Positions 20,257-29,476 of a stretch of DNA of 64,000 bases are shown one piece after another. The translations under genes were made by a program, and so were the position numbers. The stretch is taken from positions 859,001 to 923,000 of the forward strand of contig NZ_JBBOPI010000001.1 of NCBI RefSeq assembly GCF_038003525.1, in the 5' to 3' direction. Under the pieces are notes generated by a model. The model saw nothing but the letters and a program-made list of their open reading frames with translations, made no database searches and was not told the origin of the DNA. Position 1 is the stretch's first letter. Every line of letters starts with the position of its first letter. The DNA is from Solibacillus sp. FSL H8-0538. Its GTDB lineage: Bacteria > Bacillota > Bacilli > Bacillales_A > Planococcaceae.

Positions 20257-20883
20257 TTACTTGCCAATAATTACATTATAAATCGGTAGTAACGCGTCAA
20301 AAGTTTCTTCTGTAAGTGCTGTGAATTTTTCTGGTGACATTTTAATTGCATCTTCAGCAGCAATATGACGTCCAACTAAAAATTCACCTTTTTTCACATC
20401 ACGTAAACGGGTAATAAGCTGTTCAAGCTTTGCATCACGTGCCTCAGCAAGCGTAATCGCATCTGGAGACATATGATCACCTGAAACGATATAGTCGTCT
20501 GATAATGCGTCAAATAATTCGAGATGATTTAATAACCGCTGTGCCATCTCTTGCTTTTGGGGAGCTTCGTAAATAATTGCAGTTACGATAAATAAATGCG
20601 TACCCCATAAGCCAATTTGGAAATGAGGTAATGCTTTATAGCCTCGTTTATAGGGTGCATAAGCTACCCAAGAATCTTGCGGCGGGTTCACAGTGCGTCT
20701 GGCATGTTTAGCGACATGTGGAAAAAACTCATCACCAGTTTGTGCGCTGAAATAAGAGGAATATACTTCACCTAGTTGGTGAAATTTAGGTCTAATAATA
20801 GAAGTTAATGCGTCCATTCTATCGCTCAATCCATTTATTTGGAAAACGCTGAAGTCTTCAGAAGTCCATTGTATTTTATTCAA
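20257..20883 (-). CDS. yktB: UPF0637 (DUF1054) family protein YktB
   Basis: A 208-aa conserved protein with the family pieces FPHVAKHARRTVNPPQDSWVA and YKALPHFQIGLWGTHLF. UPF0637/YktB proteins are widespread in Bacillales; biochemical function is unknown. AGGAG precedes the ATG. The gene order yktA-yktB-suhB(yktC) is that of B. subtilis, although here yktB is inverted. Confidence 0.9.
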   Translation of the reverse strand: MNKIQWTSEDFSVFQINGLSDRMDALTSIIRPKFHQLGEVYSSYFSAQTGDEFFPHVAKHARRTVNPPQDSWVAYAPYKRGYKALPHFQIGLWGTHLFIVTAIIYEAPQKQEMAQRLLNHLELFDALSDDYIVSGDHMSPDAITLAEARDAKLEQLITRLRDVKKGEFLVGRHIAAEDAIKMSPEKFTALTEETFDALLPIYNVIIGK

Positions 20884-21004
20884 TTTTGATAACTCCTTTC
20901 GATTTATATGTTTATTTTATTAACTTTTTGGGAAAAAATCAGATAACAAAAACTTTCGAGAATGACAAAAAGTTTTTCAAAAAAATAATAAGGAAGTGAT
21001 TTTA

Positions 21005-21202
21005 ATGAAACAGATGATTAAAATTATACGCAAAGTTGATATTGAAAAGCAATACGAAGAAATTTTACGTTTAGAGCTGGATTATGAACTTGCTTCTCTT
21101 TATTCTGCGATGAACGAGCAAAATATTTCTGATATCGAAAAAGCGAAAAAGCGTCTAACGGAAATTCAGGGTGAGCTTGAAGGTTTACATGCATATGCGT
21201 AA
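21005..21202 (+). CDS. Small helical protein, 65 aa, unknown function
   Basis: Begins MKQMIKIIRKVDIEKQY and is almost entirely charged helix with a heptad-like pattern (ILRLELDYELASLYSAM), so a short coiled coil is likely. AAGGAAGTG lies eight bases before the chosen ATG; the frame could extend three codons further but without support. It is followed by its own terminator, so it forms a monocistronic unit. No family recognised with confidence; B. subtilis has a similarly placed small gene near yktC. Confidence 0.75.
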   Translation: MKQMIKIIRKVDIEKQYEEILRLELDYELASLYSAMNEQNISDIEKAKKRLTEIQGELEGLHAYA

Positions 21203-21223
21203 TAAAAAGTTTATACCAAAATA

Positions 21224-21263
21224 AAAAATCACTTGCTGGATATTCGGACAGCAGGTGATTTTT
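21224..21263 (+). terminator. Terminator after the 65-aa gene
   Basis: Stem AAAATCACTTGCTG / CAGCAGGTGATTTT with a ten-base loop and flanking T-run. Confidence 0.85.
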
Positions 21264-21347
21264 GTTATACTAACTGATATATATAGAATATTTAGTTAAC
21301 TAAATGTGGTAAATTTATATATATTGTTGTTGAAAGGTGGATGCTAG

Positions 21348-22139
21348 GTGGATTTTAAACGTTTAGATGAATTTGCAAAAGACATGCTTTTTGAAGCGGG
21401 GAGACGCATCCGTGAATCGTTCTCCTATGATTTAGAAATTGAAACGAAATCAGGTGCCAATGATTTAGTAACAAATATTGACCGCGAAACAGAGTTATTT
21501 TTTATTGAACGCATTAAAACATTTGATCCATCTTATCGAATTCTGGGTGAAGAGGGAATGGGGGAAAAGGTTGATAATTTAGATGGCGTTGTGTGGATTA
21601 TTGATCCGATCGATGGGACGATGAATTTTGTGAAGCAACATCGACATTTTATGATTTCAGTGGGCCTGTTTGTAGACGGTGTTGGTAAGCTAGGGTACAT
21701 ATTTGATGTAATGCGCGAAGATTTATTTTATGCGATTGCTGGTGAGGGTGCTTGGTATAATGACTCCCCATTGCGCAAACTACAGCCTGTCGTAATTGAA
21801 GAAGCGGTTATTGGGATAAATGCAAGCTGGGTGACGCCGAATCCTAAAATTAACCATGAAAAATTGATCGAATTAGTACGGGCAGTTCGAGGGACACGCT
21901 CGTATGGCTCTGCTGCAATGGAAATTGCCTTTGTGGTGAGTGGCAAGCTGGATGCGTATATTTCAATGCGCCTTGCACCTTGGGATATTGGCGGTGGAAC
22001 AATTATTGCTAAAGAAGTTGGCGCAATAGCAACGAATTTACATGGGGAATGGTTTGATTTCTTATCCAATGATACATTCATTATTGCCAATCCTCATATT
22101 CATCAATTAATCTTGGACAAGTATATAGAAGAAAAATAA
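21348..22139 (+). CDS. suhB: Inositol monophosphatase family protein (SuhB/YktC)
   Basis: A 263-aa Mg2+-dependent sugar phosphatase. Metal-binding motifs: GEEGMGE, DPIDGTMNF (Asp, Ile, Asp-Gly) and WDIGGGTIIAKEVGA. The family hydrolyses inositol-1-phosphate and related substrates. GTG start with AAAGGTGG upstream. Corresponds to B. subtilis yktC. Confidence 0.92.
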   Translation: MDFKRLDEFAKDMLFEAGRRIRESFSYDLEIETKSGANDLVTNIDRETELFFIERIKTFDPSYRILGEEGMGEKVDNLDGVVWIIDPIDGTMNFVKQHRHFMISVGLFVDGVGKLGYIFDVMREDLFYAIAGEGAWYNDSPLRKLQPVVIEEAVIGINASWVTPNPKINHEKLIELVRAVRGTRSYGSAAMEIAFVVSGKLDAYISMRLAPWDIGGGTIIAKEVGAIATNLHGEWFDFLSNDTFIIANPHIHQLILDKYIEEK

Positions 22140-22180
22140 AAAATGACCTCGGTGTAGCTTGCGCCGAAGTCATTTTTTGT
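22139..22180 (+). terminator. Terminator after suhB
   Basis: Imperfect stem AAAAATGAC-TCGG / CCGA-GTCATTTTT with an eleven-base loop and T-run. Confidence 0.75.
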
Positions 22181-22196
22181 AGACGCGTAGGAATAA

Positions 22197-22261
22197 CTTA
22201 CTTATCTACATAAGTAAGGACAGCATCTAACCCTATTTTGGGCGAGATGTGTCTTTCTAAC
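22197..22261. repeat. Dispersed two-hairpin repeat, copy A
   Basis: First hairpin CTTACTTAT-ctac-ATAAGTAAG, then GGACAG, then a second hairpin CATCTAACCC-tatttt-GGGCGAGATG, then TGTCTTTCTAAC. Nearly identical sequence recurs at 24972-25034 and, with compensatory changes, at 45007-45068. Confidence 0.8.
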
Positions 22262-22262
22262 A

Positions 22263-22478
22263 TTATAGAAGACCTTGCTCACGGAATTTCCGTTTTGTTT
22301 TGAAGCCCATAATAAAGATGCAACACATCGCAATAATACAAGCAACTATGCCGATAAAACCTAACATATCAAAATCTGTCCCAATCATTCCGATTAAGGC
22401 AACAGAAAATCCGATACCCATCATTGATAAAATGGCTGCGAGTGTATAAATGAACATAACTACTTTTGCTTTATTCAT
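22263..22478 (-). CDS. ylaF: DUF5325 family membrane protein (YlaF)
   Basis: A 71-aa protein with two membrane helices (about 6-28 and 35-58) and a basic tail GFKTKRKFREQGLL. Start at MNKAKVVMFIYT is set by GGGGAGGA seven bases upstream. It stands immediately beside typA, as YlaF does in B. subtilis. Function unknown. Confidence 0.8.
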   Translation of the reverse strand: MNKAKVVMFIYTLAAILSMMGIGFSVALIGMIGTDFDMLGFIGIVACIIAMCCIFIMGFKTKRKFREQGLL

Positions 22479-22537
22479 TTTAATCCTCCCCAAAATAAGT
22501 AAATATGTTATAAAAAATTGAACATAAATTTTCCGAA

Positions 22538-22566
22538 AAGACATTTCATCTTTCTTGTGCTATAAT
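22538..22566 (+). promoter_or_regulatory. Candidate promoter of typA
   Basis: -35 AAGACA, 17-base spacer, extended -10 TGCTATAAT, about 40 bases upstream of the typA ATG. Confidence 0.6.
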
Positions 22567-22607
22567 ATCACAGTTAAACATACGAAAAAAGAATATGGAG
22601 TGGAATA

Positions 22608-24458
22608 ATGACAAATTTACGTCAAGACTTACGTAACATCGCAATTATCGCGCACGTTGACCATGGTAAAACTACATTAGTAGACCAATTATTAAAACAA
22701 TCAGGGACTTTCCGTTCAAACGAACACGTTGAAGAACGCGCAATGGATTCTAACGACATCGAGCGTGAGCGCGGGATTACAATCCTTGCCAAAAATACAG
22801 CTGTTAACTATCATGACACACGCATCAACATTTTAGATACACCTGGACACGCCGATTTCGGTGGTGAAGTTGAACGTATCCTTAAAATGGTAGATGGCGT
22901 TCTATTAGTAGTAGATGCATATGAAGGTTGTATGCCTCAAACACGTTTCGTACTAAAAAAAGCTTTAGAACAAAGCTTAACACCAATCGTAGTAGTAAAC
23001 AAAGTAGATAAAGATTCAGCTCGTCCTTTAGAAGTAGTAGACGAAGTTCTTGAATTATTAATCGAGCTTGGTGCTGATGACGATCAATTAGACTTCCCAG
23101 TAGTTTACGCTTCAGGTGTAAATGGTACTGCTTCTCTTGATTCAGATCCATCAAAACAAGAAGAAAACATGAAGTGCTTATTCGAACAAATTATCGAATC
23201 AATTCCAGCACCAGTAGATAACTCAGAAGATCCATTACAATTCCAAGTAGCATTACTTGACTATAATGACTTCGTTGGACGTATCGGTATTGGTCGTGTA
23301 TTCCGCGGTACAATCGAAGTAGGCCAACAAGTTTCATTAATGAAATTAGACGGTAAAGTGAAAAACTTCCGTGTAACTAAATTATTCGGTTTCTTCGGTC
23401 TTAAACGTGAAGAAATTCAATCAGCTAAAGCTGGTGACTTAATCGCTATTTCTGGTATGGAGGACATCAACGTTGGTGAAACAGTTTGTCCGGTAGACCA
23501 CCCAGACGCGTTAACGCCATTACGCATTGATGAGCCTACTTTACAAATGACTTTCTTAGTAAACAACTCTCCATTCGCAGGTCGCGAAGGTAAATGGGTA
23601 ACTTCAAGTAAAATTGAAGAGCGTTTACGTGCACAGTTACAAACTGACGTATCTTTACGTGTAGAAGATACGGATTCTCCAGATGCTTGGACAGTTTCAG
23701 GTCGTGGTGAGCTTCATTTATCGATCTTAATCGAAAACATGCGTCGTGAAGGCTTCGAATTACAAGTGTCTAAACCACAAGTAATTATCCGTGAAGTTGA
23801 CGGCGTAAAATGTGAGCCAATTGAACGTGTACAAATCGACGTTCCAGAAGACTGCGTAGGTTCTATTATCGAATCTATGGGTAACCGTAAAGGTGAAATG
23901 TTAGACATGGTTAACAACGGTAACGGACAAGTTCGTTTAATCTTTAACGTACCTGCTCGTGGTTTAATTGGTTACACAACTGAGTTCATGTCTATTACTA
24001 AAGGTTTTGGTATTATCAACCATACATTCGATTCTTACCAACCAGTAGTTTCTGGTAAAGTAGGCGGACGTCACCAAGGTGTATTAGTTTCAATGGAAAC
24101 TGGTAAAGCTACTACTTACGGTATGATGGGTATTGAAGACCGCGGTACTTTATTCCTTGAACCAGGTACTGAAATTTACGAAGGTATGATCGTTGGTGAA
24201 AATACTCGTGACGCTGATATCACTGTAAATATCACAAAAATGAAACAAAAAACAAATATCCGTTCAGCGAACAAAGACCAAACGAACGTAATTAAAAAGC
24301 CTCGTATCCTAACTCTTGAAGAAGCTCTTGAATATTTAGGTGACGACGAGTATCTTGAAGTAACACCAGAAAACATTCGTTTACGTAAACAAATTTTAGA
24401 TAAAAATGAACGTGAGCGTATTGCTAAAAAGAAAAAGAACGCTGAGTTAGAAAAATAA
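22608..24458 (+). CDS. typA: Ribosome-associated translational GTPase TypA/BipA
   Basis: A 616-aa EF-G-like GTPase that helps 50S ribosome assembly and stress adaptation, notably in the cold. G motifs: [31 protein letters not shown]. Domains III, V and the BipA-specific C-terminal region ([21 protein letters not shown]) follow. Full length. Codon use differs slightly from its neighbours, with many frequent codons as expected of a well expressed gene. Confidence 0.97.
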   Translation: MTNLRQDLRNIAIIAHVDHGKTTLVDQLLKQSGTFRSNEHVEERAMDSNDIERERGITILAKNTAVNYHDTRINILDTPGHADFGGEVERILKMVDGVLLVVDAYEGCMPQTRFVLKKALEQSLTPIVVVNKVDKDSARPLEVVDEVLELLIELGADDDQLDFPVVYASGVNGTASLDSDPSKQEENMKCLFEQIIESIPAPVDNSEDPLQFQVALLDYNDFVGRIGIGRVFRGTIEVGQQVSLMKLDGKVKNFRVTKLFGFFGLKREEIQSAKAGDLIAISGMEDINVGETVCPVDHPDALTPLRIDEPTLQMTFLVNNSPFAGREGKWVTSSKIEERLRAQLQTDVSLRVEDTDSPDAWTVSGRGELHLSILIENMRREGFELQVSKPQVIIREVDGVKCEPIERVQIDVPEDCVGSIIESMGNRKGEMLDMVNNGNGQVRLIFNVPARGLIGYTTEFMSITKGFGIINHTFDSYQPVVSGKVGGRHQGVLVSMETGKATTYGMMGIEDRGTLFLEPGTEIYEGMIVGENTRDADITVNITKMKQKTNIRSANKDQTNVIKKPRILTLEEALEYLGDDEYLEVTPENIRLRKQILDKNERERIAKKKKNAELEK

Positions 24459-24487
24459 TTCAGTTTTTGGGGAAAGGATGAACTATA

Positions 24488-24880
24488 TTGAATATGCTGT
24501 CTACATTCGTTGGCACATTAAATTTCATTCAAGCATCTGCACCTACAACAAGTACTGGCGAAAATGATTTTGTATTCGGACGCATGTCAGGAACTACGCG
24601 TTATCTTTATGAGAACCTATCAAGCTATGAAATGGCGGGGTATGTGACATTTATTATCGTGTTTTTACTATCTGCACTCGTGTATAAGCTTGGTTTTGCA
24701 AAGCAATTGCCTTTAGGTAAAAATATTATTATTTACATCTTCCTTTTTTTAGGGTGTGTCGTGCTAACCTTTTTAGCGCTATTTTTACCAATGATTGAAG
24801 GATTAATAGTTGCTGTCTTAATTTTAATTACGTATAAATCACGTTTATGGCGTGAGAAACGTGAACAAAAGCAAGCGTAA
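24488..24880 (+). CDS. ylaH: YlaH-like membrane protein
   Basis: A 130-aa protein with an N-terminal hydrophobic stretch and three membrane helices (about 50-68, 78-100, 102-120), ending in a basic tail RLWREKREQKQA. TTG start backed by AAAGGATG; an ATG two codons later is an alternative. It follows typA by 29 bases, the ylaG(typA)-ylaH arrangement of B. subtilis. Function unknown. Confidence 0.85.
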   Translation: MNMLSTFVGTLNFIQASAPTTSTGENDFVFGRMSGTTRYLYENLSSYEMAGYVTFIIVFLLSALVYKLGFAKQLPLGKNIIIYIFLFLGCVVLTFLALFLPMIEGLIVAVLILITYKSRLWREKREQKQA

Positions 24881-24899
24881 AACTAAATAAATTTATTTA

Positions 24900-24947
24900 C
24901 TGCACCCCCATTATTAGTTTGTGCTAATAATGGGGGTGCAGTTTTTA
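24900..24947 (+). terminator. Terminator after ylaH
   Basis: Perfect 18-pair stem CTGCACCCCCATTATTAG with its complement, six-base loop and T5. Confidence 0.92.
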
Positions 24948-24971
24948 TTTAGTCGATAAGAACGTATAACA

Positions 24972-25034
24972 TTCTTATTTACATAAGTAAGAACAGCATC
25001 TCACCCTATTTTGGGCGAGATGTGTCTTTCTAAC
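24972..25034. repeat. Dispersed two-hairpin repeat, copy B
   Basis: TTCTTATTTACATAAGTAAGAA, then CAG, then hairpin CATCTCACCC-tatttt-GGGCGAGATG and TGTCTTTCTAAC. Matches copy A almost base for base; lies between the ylaH terminator and the ABC lipoprotein gene. Confidence 0.8.
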
Positions 25035-25143
25035 AGATTAAGAGGAGTGGGAGCAAATGTCTTTTCTCATTTCGATTCACACTTTATTTTCGTGATACAT
25101 AACCTACTCTAGAAAGAAATGTCTAAGTTGAGGAGGAAATGGA

Positions 25144-25689
25144 ATGAAGAGCATTCGAAAATCGAGTTTCATTGGTATTCTTACATGTATGGTGCTCGTT
25201 CTTCTTGCAGCGTGTGGAAAGGAAGAACTAAAAGACGTCAGTGTCGGTGAAGTTACACGTTCCATTTTTTATGCGCCACAATATGTAGCCATTGAAAAAG
25301 GCTTTTTTGAAGAAGAAGGCTTGAAAGTGGATTTAAAAACAATTCCTGGTGGCGATAAAACAATGACGGCGCTGTTATCGGGGGGCATTGATGTGGCACT
25401 TGTTGGTTCTGAAACCTCTATTTATGTAACAGCTCAAGGAGCAAACGACCCAATAAAAAACTTTGCTCAGCTTACACAAACAGATGGCACATTTTTAGTA
25501 GCGCGTGAAAAAATCGATAATTTTTCATGGGATATGTTAAAAGGGTCTACATTCCTTGGTCAACGTAAGGGCGGTATGCCACAAATGGCAGGAGAATTTG
25601 TCTTAAAGAAACATGGTATTGATCCGCAAAATGATTTAACGCTTATTCAAAATATTGATTTTGCTAATATTGCAACTGCGTTTGCGTAA
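25144..25689 (+). pseudogene. ABC importer lipoprotein, 5' part, interrupted by the mobile element
   Basis: Residues 1-181 of an NMT1/THI5/SsuA-type substrate-binding lipoprotein. It has a signal peptide with lipobox LAAC and the family opening VGEVTRSIFYAPQYVAIEKGFFEEEGL. The host sequence stops after codon 180 (ACT GCG TTT GC), and element sequence supplies the last codon and the TAA. The missing C-terminal part lies 17.2 kb away before 43320. Joined at TTTGC, the frame is 331 codons, normal for the family. Such proteins bind sulfonates, nitrate or pyrimidine-type precursors; the substrate here is unknown. Confidence 0.93.
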
Positions 25690-25714
25690 GGGTACAAAAA
25701 ACATCACTACATAT
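25660..25714. other. attL: left junction of the element
   Basis: Host sequence ends ...GCAACTGCG, core TTTGC (25681-25685), then element sequence GTAA and the arm GGGTACAAAAAACATCACTA (25690-25709). The reverse complement of the arm shares GTAGTG and TTTTTTGTAyCC with the other end of the element. Confidence 0.85.
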
Positions 25715-25790
25715 TGAATGGAGATGTTACATAATGAGTAGCTCCTGTTTTGTAACGCATCACAATATGTGGCAGAGGAATTAATGTCAA

Positions 25791-26006
25791 ATGGGATGGC
25801 GCGGAAAAAGAGGCTTACTTGGGAAGAATTATCCGCAGTCCTCATGTAAGGGAGGAGAGGTACTAGTACTTGCCTATTTGAATACAGACTTAACACCGCA
25901 CCGCTCGCATCATAAACATACGTCACTTTTAGCAGAGACCGGTATAACACTTGATCAAATTATAGACAAGTTCTATTCAGATGATCAAATCTCACGAAAA
26001 AAATGA
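25791..26006 (+). pseudogene. Relic ORF at the left end of the element
   Basis: A 71-codon frame without a good ribosome site. Its last 40 codons (LAETGITLDQIIDKFYSDDQ) look protein-like. Overlapping pieces of protein-like sequence in the other two frames just upstream (ELMSNGMARKKRLTWEELSA) suggest one frameshifted gene. Not recognised. A 12-pair hairpin follows it. Confidence 0.3.
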
Positions 26007-26056
26007 ATCGAAGCCTTCCACAAGTTTGCTCAACTCATGAGACACTTCGATTCATT
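26002..26056. terminator. Hairpin between the left-end relic and the first cargo gene
   Basis: Perfect arms AATGAATCGAAG / CTTCGATTCATT about 31 bases apart. No strong T-run, so function as terminator is uncertain. Confidence 0.45.
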
Positions 26057-26114
26057 GTAACTATGTTAACATGTGTTCACACACTTTACCTGCGTGGAAT
26101 GTATGAACTCAAAA

Positions 26115-27293
26115 TTAACTTTTCTGATTAAATCTTCTTAAAAATCCAAATTGCTGATTTAAAGCCATGTTAATTAGTTTCAAAAAACTAGCTTCCGTAA
26201 GGTCACCTGTAGTACGGATAACAAAAGCACCAATAATTAATAGAAATACTTCTGCAAAAATAAATACTAACAAAATGAGCCATGAGGAACTGATAACATT
26301 ACTGACGATTGTTAATCCGGTAATAATAAACCCAAAGGCCAATAAAAAAAAACTACCGATTGACCATAGCTTCACTAATTTATTATCTTGAAAAGAATAT
26401 TCACTTGTCAGTTTATTAGTTTGTTTTGGATCAATAATTTTCATAAGCTTTATAAACTCCTTCTCATTTTCAAATTTTACATATAAATCAGCCCACAAAT
26501 GTTTATTTTCTTTTAAAATCTCCTTTAAATTATCAAAATTAATTTCCTGCCCTTTCAGGTATTGATTCCACTCAGGATTTGTTTCGAAGGCCCTTTGAGA
26601 TAAACAATAAGCATCCCAAATATACTTAATTAAATTGAGCAACTCATTTTTCGAAAGATCTTTATGGGAGGTACTGTGATCTAAAATAATTTTAGTCATG
26701 GCTGATGTTATATTAGCCCTCATTCCAAAAGAATTTCCCATAGTAATTCTTTTATATGTTAAATCTAAAGCACCTTGATTTACCTTCTTATCAACTTCCT
26801 CTACCATCCGTTCAGTTCGATCTAATGCCTCTTTATAATAGTCTAAAGCTTTAACTGAATCACCATTATCCCAGGCTTTTCGTGCTAGCATTCCACTATA
26901 TTGCGCTTTATTTGTATTCAAAAAAAACTCCCACACATTTAATTGATTTTCTAATTTTATATCTCTTTTTGTTTTCTTTAAACTATTAATCGCATTTGTT
27001 ATGTGGATATCACTGTTTCTATAATGCTGTATAGCGCTTTGAATATCTCTATTTTCATAGAAGTAAGCCGAGAGACAATGTTCTTTTTCAAATAAATAAT
27101 ATTCTGCATAAGCTGTATGACTTAATTTATCTTGTATTGACTCTATATCCTTAATCAAATCCAGGTATATTTCACCGGCGTTCTTAAATTCTTCAGCTGC
27201 CAATTTATAATATTTAGTATTCTCCGGAGATTTACGAGCAATTTCTTTCAAACTATGCCCTTCATTAAAATGTTTAATTATTGTATCATTCAT
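26115..27293 (-). CDS. Helical-repeat (TPR-like) protein with two C-terminal membrane helices
   Basis: A 392-aa protein not matching a family I can name. Residues about 20-240 are predicted all-helical in antiparallel pairs resembling tetratricopeptide repeats (KYYKLAAEEFKNAGEIYLDL, WDNGDSVKALDYYKEALDR). Residues 308-332 and 336-362 are two strongly hydrophobic helices, followed by a short basic tail. The layout, a sensing or scaffold domain plus a membrane hairpin, is common among bacterial conflict-system effectors. It stands alone on the minus strand near the left end of the element. Role inferred only. Confidence 0.7.
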   Translation of the reverse strand: MNDTIIKHFNEGHSLKEIARKSPENTKYYKLAAEEFKNAGEIYLDLIKDIESIQDKLSHTAYAEYYLFEKEHCLSAYFYENRDIQSAIQHYRNSDIHITNAINSLKKTKRDIKLENQLNVWEFFLNTNKAQYSGMLARKAWDNGDSVKALDYYKEALDRTERMVEEVDKKVNQGALDLTYKRITMGNSFGMRANITSAMTKIILDHSTSHKDLSKNELLNLIKYIWDAYCLSQRAFETNPEWNQYLKGQEINFDNLKEILKENKHLWADLYVKFENEKEFIKLMKIIDPKQTNKLTSEYSFQDNKLVKLWSIGSFFLLAFGFIITGLTIVSNVISSSWLILLVFIFAEVFLLIIGAFVIRTTGDLTEASFLKLINMALNQQFGFLRRFNQKS

Positions 27294-27915
27294 ATTAATG
27301 TCTCTTCTCTATTTTTATATTTAAACCAATAAACCATAAATTTATAATCCTTTAAACATAATTAGATATTAATTATACGTAATGTCACTTCAGCCACTCC
27401 TTTGCATAAGGGCAACCCTTTTATACTATGCAAGCTCTAGGGGGTGCCAAATGGATCTAGTTCCTCTTGATTCAGTTTGATATAGAATTCTTTACTATGT
27501 CCGGAATGAAATATAAATTTGCTTGAATGCTTCCTAGCGCTTTTTGTAGATATTTGCGGGTTTTATTTTCATTTCGTAAAAGGTTCAATTCCTTCCTCCA
27601 TATTTGGATAGTTAAAATTTTTTATAGAGGATAAAGTTCAATCCCTAAGTCTTCAACTATGAAAAACATTAATATGGAGCAATGGACCTGATTGCATCGT
27701 TTGGTTAAGTCACACCCATTTAACTAGCTTACTGGTACAATAAATCATGTCTAGATAAGTTCGTTCCATGTCTAATGGCTAGTGCGCCCCTTATGCTTTA
27801 ATAAAACCATTTTTCCATCTAAAGAAGTTGCCCGAATCTGTTTCCATTCCATTCCGGCACCCTCACTCCTTCTCAAAAAAACCAGATTGTATTATAATGT
27901 ATATAAATATAATTA
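27294..27915. other. Non-coding stretch of the element with decayed coding traces
   Basis: About 620 bases without an intact gene. On the minus strand a 26-codon frame (MEWKQIRATSLDGKMVLL...) with GGAGTGAGGGTG upstream ends at a stop, and further down pieces such as KYLQKALGSIQANLYF appear in shifting frames. This looks like one or more decayed genes. The right edge holds the promoter of the following gene. Confidence 0.4.
27870..27898 (+). promoter_or_regulatory. Candidate promoter of the HEPN-motif gene with a very short leader
   Basis: -35 TTCTCA, 17-base spacer, -10 TATAAT. The -10 ends only 17 bases before the ATG, so the mRNA would begin about 8-11 bases before the start codon and carry no usable ribosome site. 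Confidence 0.5.
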
Positions 27916-29193
27916 ATGGGGGTTTTTCAAATAGCTGTCCGACTAATATCCAGTCAATGTGACATATGCTCTTCAAATATAAATTTGAAATTTCAAGAAG
28001 GTCAATTAGACAAATATCCGATATATTTTAATTGTCCCGTATGTTTAACTAGGAATTCTGGTGAAATTAAAAGATTACCAGACAGATGGGATATAAAAAT
28101 CGATAATGTTAATATTATAGAGGATTATAACTTTAAACCAGAATTTTTAATAATTCTATCTGGAGAGTTCCCAGCAACTAAAATGCTATTACATGAAGAT
28201 AGTCAGGAATTTAATTTATTTACTTCTATCTCTCCATTCCTTAAGCATAGACCATCGGATTTAGATACTTTCACAAGGTTGCAAAATATAATTCCAGCAA
28301 TTGTTGAAAATGACTGGAGAATAATAGAACGTATTACCAACTTATTTTTCAACAACAGAGAAGAATTTATTGAGCAAGAAATAACTAAATTGCGAGTCAG
28401 TCCATATTTTAATATACAAGAATATGAACTACCTAGAAGTGTGCGCGATTTAGTAGCCACAATTCCTAGGAGCTTTAACCAATTCAATAACATATACAAT
28501 ATGAGTGTGGAGGATATTTTCAAGACTATATCAATTCAAAGAACAAAAAATGAATCAAACTATATCTCCTTCATTAATTCATTTACTGAAGATGATATAT
28601 CACAAATTTTAAAAAGAGCATTTGAGATTATAAATAACTTCATTAAAAATTACAGATTTTTTCTTCCTGTCATATATTTGGAGGGTAATTCTGAAGATCT
28701 AGATGCAATAAAAGAATTTGAAGGACTGACAACTGTCTCAATTGACGAGTTGGATAAATTTTATTTATTTGCTTATGAATCCATTATGGAATGCTCTGAA
28801 TTACTATTAATTATAGATAACTATGTTAATAAAGGGAGTCATGAGATTTTTCCGAAAATGAAGTTCAATAAATTCCCCCCCTTAAATAATCTAAGTGATT
28901 ATCGAAAATTAACAAAGGGAAATCGATTAAAAGTTCTTGCTCATAAAGATAATACCATTAGTACAATTATAAGTATGAATTTAGAGGCTAATTTAAGAAA
29001 TGCAATTGGGCATAACAACTATAAATACGAACAAAACTCGCAAAAAATAGCTTATAAGGGTTCGGAAATTTATTTAATTGAATTTGCTAATATATGTTAT
29101 CAATTATTAAAAATAGCAACATATATTTGGGATGTTGGATTTGAGTTTATGAATTTAAAAGTTCATAATGATAATATTTCTCCTATAATATGA
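27916..29193 (+). CDS. Zinc-finger protein with HEPN-type RxxxxH motif (putative defence ribonuclease)
   Basis: A 425-aa protein I cannot assign to a named family. Two CxxC pairs near the N-terminus (CDIC at 16-19 and CPVC near 40) form a probable zinc ribbon. The middle is helical. The C-terminal 90 residues are helical with the motif LRNAIGHNNY (Arg361, His366), the RxxxxH signature of HEPN RNases, which act as toxins or phage-response nucleases. A strong terminator follows. Start is uncertain because no ribosome site precedes the ATG. RNase function is inference from one motif and genomic context. Confidence 0.7.
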   Translation: MGVFQIAVRLISSQCDICSSNINLKFQEGQLDKYPIYFNCPVCLTRNSGEIKRLPDRWDIKIDNVNIIEDYNFKPEFLIILSGEFPATKMLLHEDSQEFNLFTSISPFLKHRPSDLDTFTRLQNIIPAIVENDWRIIERITNLFFNNREEFIEQEITKLRVSPYFNIQEYELPRSVRDLVATIPRSFNQFNNIYNMSVEDIFKTISIQRTKNESNYISFINSFTEDDISQILKRAFEIINNFIKNYRFFLPVIYLEGNSEDLDAIKEFEGLTTVSIDELDKFYLFAYESIMECSELLLIIDNYVNKGSHEIFPKMKFNKFPPLNNLSDYRKLTKGNRLKVLAHKDNTISTIISMNLEANLRNAIGHNNYKYEQNSQKIAYKGSEIYLIEFANICYQLLKIATYIWDVGFEFMNLKVHNDNISPII

Positions 29194-29206
29194 TTATCTA
29201 GCTCTG

Positions 29207-29234
29207 AAGCCAATAAGTTTTCTTATTGGCTTTT
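29207..29234 (+). terminator. Terminator after the HEPN-motif gene
   Basis: Stem AAGCCAATAAG / CTTATTGGCTT, short loop and T-run. Confidence 0.85.
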
Positions 29235-29476
29235 AAAAACCCCAATCCTTATCGGCTTGCTCCTTGCTTAATAATAAAGGTTTATCTAGATATAAATTAT
29301 GATGTTATATATAACTTTCTAGCCTTTCCGCTATATACAAGGACATCTTAGGTGTATTATAGCTTTTCGCACTTAAATGATGAAATTCTCAAGTGACTTA
29401 CACCCGGAGCAAAAGCAATAACAATACGAATGATTTCGCCAATTATCAATTGTACGCTCTTTAAAAACCCTAGATT

